Of a stretch of 64,000 nucleotides of DNA, positions 1 to 64,000 are shown in pieces; the stretch's first letter is position 1, and every line of letters begins with the position of its first letter. A program made the position numbers and the translations under genes. This DNA comes from Cliona cf. orientalis (lineage: Eukaryota > Porifera > Demospongiae > Clionaida > Clionaidae). The DNA is taken from assembly GCA_963930775.1 (NCBI GenBank), contig OZ005696.1:3844001-3908000 (forward strand). Direction: 5' to 3'. The notes under the pieces were generated by a model. The model was not told the DNA's origin. It made no database searches and was given only the letters and a program-made list of their open reading frames with translations.

Positions 1-276
1 GTGCCATGTAAACACGGACGGGCAAGTTGCACTGCTACTCCACTGGGCAGGACTTAACATGACCACTCTTCCTTTATGGCCATAATGCGTACTTGCTCTG
101 TGACGACCCTTACCATTTAGCAAAAGAGGGTTCAATGCGACGGCGGACAAAAATCGCCAAATGATTGCAGTAACCCTCCGCCTATGCTTTGCGGCAAGGG
201 TTAACTACAGATAGGGTAGCAAATTATTGTAAGTGCCACTAATGTAGTGACTTAGCGTTGTTGATATTAATATCCT

Positions 277-1082
277 CGAACCCAGACCCCGCCCTTTCCG
301 CAGCGCTGGATGTATTGCATCCGAAATCGTTATGTACAGAGATCCTAATTAGATTATCGGCGCGTGGTTATGATGCAATCACACGCACATTTACCGTAGA
401 ATCCCGCGATTACGCCCCCCCCTTTGTGCATGCTAGGATTGGGCAAAAGTGGGGAGGGGGCTTATACGCGGGATCCTACATTTCCGTGTGACGACCATTA
501 CCGACCGTCGAATGCCACGTGGGCGCGCGATCTCTGTACTTTCTCTGGCTGTTTGGTGGGCAAAACTCGAGAAAAACGACAAAGTAAGGCAGAATATGAC
601 ACAAATAGCTAGTTTGATAGCTGTAGCTACTATTTTTGTTGATTTATGGGCTCCATTTTACGGTCAGGGAGGGGGGCTTATACGCAAGACAAAAGTACCT
701 ATGCAGGAACTTGAGCTAAAAATGGAGGGGGGCTTATGCGCGAGGGGGGGGGCGTAATCGCGGGATTCTACGGTAATATAATTATTATACGCGGTATGGA
801 TGGGAGGGGCTGGGGGGGTTGGGGATGGGTTGCCAATGGTTAGCAGGGTTGGGTTTGTCTATGAAAGGGGGAAATAATGATTGGTAGCAGCGACAACAGC
901 GGTGGTGTAGTCTTGTGTGTGGAACAGAATGTAGCGGGTCCGAATCTCGCTTTACCTATGCTTTGATTTCTTTTCACTTATTGAAATTTTTCTAAGTTCT
1001 TGTAGGATCTCTGTACATAACGAGGTCCTATTGTATCACCAGCACGTATCCAGCGCTGCGGTAAGGGCGGGGTCTGGGTTCA
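277..1082. mobile_element. TIR element related to 6229-6697
   Basis: Ends AACCCAGACCCCGCCCTTTC and GGGCGGGGTCTGGGTT are inverted, with a further inverted block (TTATGTACAGAGATCC against GGATCTCTGTACATAA). The interior 790-1000 is collinear with the reverse complement of 6241-6640, including the tRNA-like GCGGTGGTG ... GGGTCCGAATC segment (895-950). Contains repeated GGGGAGGGGGCTTATACGCG units (449-760). Confidence 0.6.
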
Positions 1083-1440
1083 AGTAGCGATATCAGACCT
1101 CCAAATTTCACCAATTTTTCCGCGGAGTATTTCCCAGTGGGATATCAATGTTCGAGTATCAGAAGGTAGCTCTCCACGAGCGCTATCCAATGGTGCTTGT
1201 AACGCGTTCGTAGGTAAAAACCGTTACGAAGCCACGCCCACCTAAATGTTCCCCATAGGAACTTAATACAAACAAAAACGAAGCTAGCAGCGGTTCCGCT
1301 GAACCGTTTTGCATGGTTAAGGCGTCAGCAGATAGCTCATTCAATGAGCTATCTAGCGCAATTTTTTCCATGAGTGTACTCCTATCCAGAGCCGAGATAT
1401 TCTCGATTTACTGGAGGCCCCCGGAGGTCTGAAATCGCTA

Positions 1441-2502
1441 GTTCAAGACTAATATCCTATTAGTGACCAAACTTCTAACTTGACTAATTACCCCATGCGC
1501 ATGTGCAAGGAGGTAAAGTAATCAGTTGTGTCGTTTGTTGTTGACATTAGCACAAGAATCATCAAATCTCGAGATCTAGGTGCCTGAGCTACTTATAAGC
1601 ACCTGGAATCACTCAGATTTGGCAAAAAACCTGGCTTCAGCATATTATTTTAAATTGAGGGACACTTATATCCATGAGCGTCAGAAAATTTAATAGTGCC
1701 TCACCGTTAGCCATCGTAGCCACACCAATGGACAGTGCCTACTCAATGCATAATACATACAGGCATGTGCTTTCTGCTCATGCACATGACTAAGTGGCCT
1801 AGTATGCGAACTGGTAAAGACATCCACTGACTGAAATTTGAAGCCCTGTGGAACCGAACCTCACTGTAGGTAGATCTAGTATATCTTCCTAGTCTAGATT
1901 TGGTACAGAGAGAGAATTAGTGGATTTTTTGGCAGACACCACCGGGACCCCTACAACCAAGCATGAGCATTTCCACTATTTTTAAAATTCTAACCAGCAT
2001 ACTAAAGTAGATTATCCTATTTGTTTCTGGCAAGCCTGACACCCTGGTAGTTAAAGGAATTTAGCAAGTCCAAAATCAAACTAGAGCTCATACCCCGTGT
2101 GCACATTGCACAATCTGTAAAATACTTAACATCATACCATATTTTCGCATTATTAGGCACATTTCACGTATAATTGCATACCTGACCCTTGATCTCAATA
2201 GCTGCATGATTGCTTGCTAGTCCAGGATTCCAGCATTTTCAATTTCGTCAAAATTATGATGGCTACTATCGATTCTCAGGCTTTTTAAGCAGTGAATACC
2301 ATGGTCGGAATACACTAACATTCAAATGAATGATCGTAGGACTGATCGAGCGATTGGCCATGCCCCTTAAATAGGTCCGTGAATGTGCATGCAGACCGTT
2401 GGATGCAGCTATTTTTGGTTGTCTCGCTGTTACTTATGTAGGTTTTCTTTCAGTGGAGATACAATTAAGTACATGTGCTTAATAACGGAAAAATTTCTTT
2501 CT
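1441..2502. other. No gene recognised
   Basis: AT-rich sequence without SRCR-like exons, long frames or inverted repeats that I could identify. It follows the last donor of the left gene, so a diverged exon could be hidden here. Confidence 0.5.
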
Positions 2503-2724
2503 TACCGTATAGCCGGAAAATTTGGCGGGGAATTAAATTTGGCGGTTTGGCGGTCTACTATTACAACCGCCAAATTAAAATCCGCCAAAATTTCTTACTC
2601 GCATATATACGTATGGCGATCCCGTACCGAACCGCCAAATTTAAATCCGCCAATATTCTTTCAATAGCGATTTTGGGCTCAACCGCCAAATTTAATGCCC
2701 GCCAATATTTCCGGCTATACGGTA
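2503..2724. mobile_element. MITE, TACCGTATAGCCGGAAA family
   Basis: 222 bp with exact 17-bp TIRs. The interior is made of repeated CCGCCAAATT / AATTTGGCGG words. Ends 15 bp left of the L13 donor. Confidence 0.85.
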
Positions 2725-2739
2725 TAATAAATCACTTAC

Positions 2740-23723
<20,984 letters not shown>

Positions 23724-24733
23724 GGCTAGATCGAGACCTACAGACGGACAGCGGCTTATCAAGTCCCAGCAGCCCCGCCTCCAAGTGCTAACGAGTTTCA
23801 TGAGGTAGAACCGGCCAACCGCAGTCACGCGGTTTACAACAATTATGCATACTATGCACGGGCATCCCCCAGCGTAGTATTATGATTAATTGATTCTCCC
23901 CCCCCCCCCTCCAAATAACTGCATTATAAAGGAAAGTACATAGGGGAATTCACTTGGATGCTGGGATGTCAATCATAGATTCATAAGCAGTAGTACAGCC
24001 ATGGATAAGAAATTTTATACAATGCAAAAAAAGTGCGGTCACATACTATATTATTTATCAAGTAAAACCGATAATTATTATTAAAAGTAAGCATAATAAT
24101 TATAGTCATGTCAGCAAATTCACGAAGCCTGTAAACATATAATAAAGGTAGAGCAAATAGAGCTAAAGGGAGGTAACTGTGACAGTGTCATCAGGTAAGA
24201 GACCTTCCTTAAATCTTTCTTAGTCTATGAGAAAAGAAAAAGAAGTTTGAGCACATAAATTTATCAGCTTGAAAGCTTAATGGAATCCTGCATGCAGGGT
24301 TCAATACTCAGCAAAACTTTCCGAAGGCCAAAATACACAGTTGGTTTGTATGTACTGCCTGAGGAAGCAAAAATTCCAGGTCTTTCTCCCCTAGAATACA
24401 GGGTATAATGATAGCTATAGCTACTCCAGGTGATATCACCCCTTACACAACCAGTTCCTCACACCTGCACTAAGCGAGACTAACTCCCTCATGGTGCAGT
24501 GCTCACTCTAGTAGCTAGCTACCTCCAGCTCTCACATCATCGACTACATTTTTGTTTTTACAATAACATTATTAGCTATAGTCCTGCTATGTCTCAATGA
24601 ATATCGTCTAGCTGGGTGGCTAATGAAAAGTTTGCATAGCTATAATGACTTTAACTAGGCCCCACCCCACCCGTTTCCCATACGCATGTACATACAGTGT
24701 CACACACACACACGTGAAGCCAGTGTATTAAGG
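23724..24733. other. Presumed promoter region of the left gene, no element identified
   Basis: About 1 kb between the start codon at 23723 and the tail of the damaged cassette. A C9 run lies at 23899. No convincing TATA box or initiator could be placed by eye. A short frame ending PDDTVTVTSL near 24170-24215 follows a good pyrimidine tract and might be a last tail exon of the cassette, but its frame does not join. Confidence 0.4.
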
Positions 24734-26743
24734 TTAGCTAGCAATGTGATTTACCGCTGCTTCTGCATCTTCATTTTTGTATGAGAAAGTCTCTTCTTCA
24801 TCAAAGTCGGCACCTTCATAAACAGGGTTTTCAACAATACCGATGGTTTCGATTGTTGCATCATCTTGCAGATACGTCAGTGCTCCAGACCTGTACATCC
24901 ATCATGAATTAATAATAATTGGAAATACTATTACCTCAACTTACTTTCTCCTTCACATTCTCCAGTATATGACCACCGCCAGTGTAAGTGCAACAACAAT
25001 GCCCGCAACAATTACTATAACTATTATTGGCCACACAAACACTGGTATGGCACCTTTCACCTGTGCATCAAGAGTAGGAGGAGGTGGTGATAGAACCGTG
25101 GAGGTCGTGACCTCTACAACTGGACCAGTTTGTGATGTTGGCAAGGGAGGTTCAACAATGCCACCAGTAGTTGGTGTCTCCTGTGGACCCACAGCAGAAG
25201 ATGTTACAACTTCAATAACTGGAGATGTTTGAACAGCTAGTGTCTGCGCTGGTGATGATGTGGAGTTCTGGACAGCTGCAGTGGCTGGCAAAGGAGATGA
25301 TGTAGGTATCATAGCTGTTGGAACAGCTGACGGTTGTGTTGTCAAGTTCACAATTTGAGAAGATGAAGTGAAATTCACAGGTATTGATGTTGGCAGGGGT
25401 ACAACTGTGGAATTTATAATAGCTGTGGAATTTCGCGGATGTAAGTACAGTAGTTGTTTGAACAATTGGGGTGATGTAAGTGGGAGATCTAGAGTAGAAT
25501 TAGCCGCTGATCGATGTCAGTACAGGCTGGGCAGTTGATCTGGATGGAATAGGTTGTACAACAGTCGAAGTTTGAACCACTAATGTCAGCACAAGCTGTG
25601 CAGTTGATGTTGGGATTGGTTGCACAAAAGCTGATGTTTGAGAAGCTGACGTCAATACAGACTGTGCAGTCGATGTTGGGAATGGTTGCATAGCAGCTGA
25701 AGTTTGAGTGGAGAGTGTCAGTACGAAATTGACCCGTGGAATTTTGGACAATAGATGACTGAGAAGGTGACGGTATGACAGTCGTTTGAACAGCTGTGGA
25801 GGATACTAGTTGTAGTGTAGAGTTCAGGACAGCTGAGGCTTGTATAGATGGAAGTATGTTGGAGAACTGAACTGGTTGGACTGTAGAAGAAGGTGCAATC
25901 ATTATCGTAACAGGTGCTGAACAAACCTGCATTATGAACTCATGAAACAGAGAAACACTAATATAACACATTGCTTTACTTGTAGCTCACTCCCAAACAC
26001 CTTCACATGTAATGAAGTTTTTCATTCACTCAGGCAGTTTGACTGCTGTTCACTAGAAATAGTTTGTTCATCAGTTATGACCACAGTTGACCTGTAAAGG
26101 TACACGATGGAAGATTGGTGCTATACACCTACAGCACATGATTGGTTCTACATACTAGTCACAACTGGTTTAATCAACCTAATGAATATAAGGGTCACAC
26201 ACTTTATACTTCTGCAAATGATCAACATAACTGAAAATTACCATGCTATCATCCCCATAGCAAGTAAATCCACTGTTGGTAAAGCAAGTTGAATCACTGC
26301 AGGGACACTGGGATGTTAGGACTGAGCTAAGAGCACTCTCAATATCAGCAACTTTACTAGTGACATTGACTCACTGCATTGGAGCTACGTCCAGGGCACA
26401 GAGCAATGCTGAAGTCTGAAGAATTGAATAATCCAAGTAGTTGTGGATCGCTGCTGATGCAAAGTCCACAATTGATAGCTATGACGACAATCCAGTAGGT
26501 GGGGCAAGGATTAAGGTCATGAAGATTTACTTGTCTTTGAGTGGTAGTCATTGTCTCTGCTGGCTGCATGGACTGAATCAGAAGGTCAAAAGTAAAATTG
26601 GAGGTTGCCTGAGGTACTACTTAGAAGGACTCTGTTCTACATTACTGCATGTTTTTGTGTAAGCCATACCTGATCCAGTACAGAGGTGCCATCTGCATAG
26701 TAATATAGGAGCCTTCAAAGAATTCTGGATTCTGTTCCATTTG
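24734..26743 (-). pseudogene. Damaged second copy of the FN3-stalk-TM-tail cassette
   Basis: Homologous exon by exon to 29942-28023. Partial FN3 exon near 26743-26670 (reads ADGTSVLDQ against ANDTTVVDE but has a stop upstream); FN3 second half 26563-26375 with NPCPTYWIVVIAINCGL; Ser/Thr-rich stalk 25926 to about 25070 with VQP/TSTAQ repeats; helix PVFVWPIIVIVIVAGIVVAL; tail exon 24890-24755 with VENPVYEGADFDEEE. Lesions: a reading-frame change near 25725, an in-frame stop and frame change at 25500-25440, and a TGA directly after the helix (TGG AGA ATG TGA) at the position of a Lys codon in the intact copy. Splice sites and the NPVY tail remain good. It may be a decayed 3' end, or an alternative terminal cassette with indel errors in this assembly. 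Confidence 0.65.
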
Positions 26744-26746
26744 CTG

Positions 26747-27035
26747 TCAGGTGACTAATGGGGTGAGCTCTTCATCGAGAGCAGATGTGATAAAACTGTA
26801 GTGGTCTACATGAGAGTGAGAAACAATGATGTGTACGTTCACTCCCTTCTTGACCGCTCCAAATTTTTCCTTGAGGAGATAAGTTCCATAGCTCTTATCA
26901 ATGTAGATGGGTCGAGTGGCCCCCATGTCAACAATTACGATGTCCCTACCATTGGGACAGGCAATAATGTTGCTGTCTCCCTGGCCAACTCCAATGGTAT
27001 ACACAGTCATCTCAGCACAATTGCTCTGTGGTAGC
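26747..27035 (-). pseudogene. Truncated metallo-beta-lactamase-fold (ComEC-like) fragment
   Basis: An open stretch of about 90 codons encodes VYTIGVGQGDSN, VIVDMGATR and HIIVSHSHVDHY, that is, the GQGD and HxHxDH metal-binding motifs of ComEC-type metallo-beta-lactamase hydrolases. Only the N-terminal part of the fold is present and a stop (TGA) follows LTPLVT at 26747; the distal His and Asp ligands are missing. A possible in-frame acceptor lies near 27030. It abuts the damaged FN3 exon of the cassette below. It may be a captured fragment of a separate sponge gene or an exon of an unrecognised one. The fragment alone is unlikely to be catalytic. Confidence 0.6.
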
Positions 27036-27833
27036 AGGTATAGATCATCATCATTTTAACTTGTATACTCAGTTTGACTATATTATAATTAATACACACC
27101 ATTCTCTCTGTACATGTCACAAACTTGAAAGAATTGCAAATGTATCGCAAGATCAATCTTAGAATAATACTACTTCCACATATATACGGACTAAATGATT
27201 GCTTTTCCTATGCAACTACAGGGTTTCATCCAGTGGGGCAGTGGGGGGGGGGGGGGGGTGGGAGGATTCCCCCTTCCCCCCAAAAAAGGAAAAGAGAAAG
27301 AAGAAAAAAGGGGAGAGAGAGAGGTAGTGGGGGAGGGGAGCGTGTTATTTTTTGTGCTGCAGTGCAAGTGATCAATAATAATAATTTAAGAGCACTACAT
27401 GAAATCACAATACCTCCGTGACATCCTGAACACATCTTAATAGTTAATGGGGAGGGGGGAGGGAGGACATGGTGCATGAAACTGCCATGCTCACTTCTCC
27501 CCCAAAAATCTTTTTCTGGACGAAATCCTGAACTATTGATAGACGAATGGTCTACTCCAGTGTATCAAGGGTAAGTACATTTGCTGTGTACAGAATACGT
27601 ACTATGTAGCTAGTATGCTATCATAATAATGCTTCACTTTTCACTTCTAGTTTATATAACAATCATTCCAAATATCGATGGTAGCGTATAATATTATTAT
27701 TTGTGGCCCCAGTACATATTATATATCTCCGTGACTGTAATTAGTATATACTAAATTTTAAAAATATATGGAAATAAAAATAATACGGGGGAATAATTCA
27801 AATTTTAACATTATTGCAAAAAATCTAATCAGT
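27036..27833. other. Spacer below the right gene's stop codon
   Basis: Contains a G-rich tract (27241-27260), a purine-rich stretch (27280-27340) and AT-rich sequence. It should include the 3' untranslated region of the right gene, but no polyadenylation signal was identified. Confidence 0.45.
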
Positions 27834-63961
<36,128 letters not shown>

Positions 63962-64000
63962 CTGCAGTATATTAATAATTATGGATACCACGTAACTGGC

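Noticed and set aside
24843..25232. 129-codon plus-strand frame
   Set aside because: Antisense of the damaged stalk and helix exon on the minus strand.

Overview
The window looks like nuclear DNA of a sponge, most likely a demosponge. Genes are cut into very many short exons with short introns, canonical GT-AG splice sites hold throughout, and long arrays of scavenger receptor cysteine-rich (SRCR) domains are joined to fibronectin III (FN3) repeats, a mucin-like stalk and one membrane segment. That layout is known from sponge adhesion and aggregation receptors. The species cannot be named from the sequence. There is no bacterial-type gene organisation. All host coding sequence found is on the minus strand; the only long plus-strand coding region is a retrotransposon.

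Right-hand gene (minus, from beyond 64000 down to 27834). 75 exons are visible: 64 half-domain exons alternating perfectly to give 32 SRCR domains, then 8 exons for four FN3-like domains, one long exon with about 33 copies of a 12-residue Thr/Pro/Glu repeat plus the transmembrane helix, and two exons for a cytoplasmic tail with an NPIY motif. The start lies outside the window.

Centre (27.8-23.7 kb). Below the stop codon lies a second, damaged copy of the C-terminal cassette (half FN3, stalk, membrane helix, NPVY tail; 26743-24734), with a truncated metallo-beta-lactamase-fold fragment abutting it (26747-27035).

Left-hand gene (minus, 23723 down to 2740, probably continuing off the left edge). 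It has a signal-peptide exon and 26 half-domain exons forming 13 SRCR domains. Its A, B and C domain subtypes are the same as those of the right-hand gene, so the two neighbours have exchanged or duplicated exons.

Every SRCR exon examined begins and ends in phase 1, so domains can be added, lost or skipped without breaking the frame. Several blocks are recent tandem duplications: about 1.6 kb units at 8.0-14.1 kb, about 1.08 kb units at 33.6-37.8 kb, related blocks at 46.1-60.2 kb.

The introns are crowded with mobile DNA: an intact Ty3/gypsy element with identical-looking 144-bp LTRs (40568-45059) nested in an older DNA element; four copies of a large non-autonomous element ending in a long foldback; two hAT-like elements with 8-bp target duplications, one with about 17-bp periodic subterminal repeats; many TIR miniature elements, several with poly-G/poly-C ends; and a 342-bp near-perfect inverted dimer carrying a hammerhead-ribozyme-like core on each strand. 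No ribosomal RNA, functional tRNA or CRISPR array was seen.
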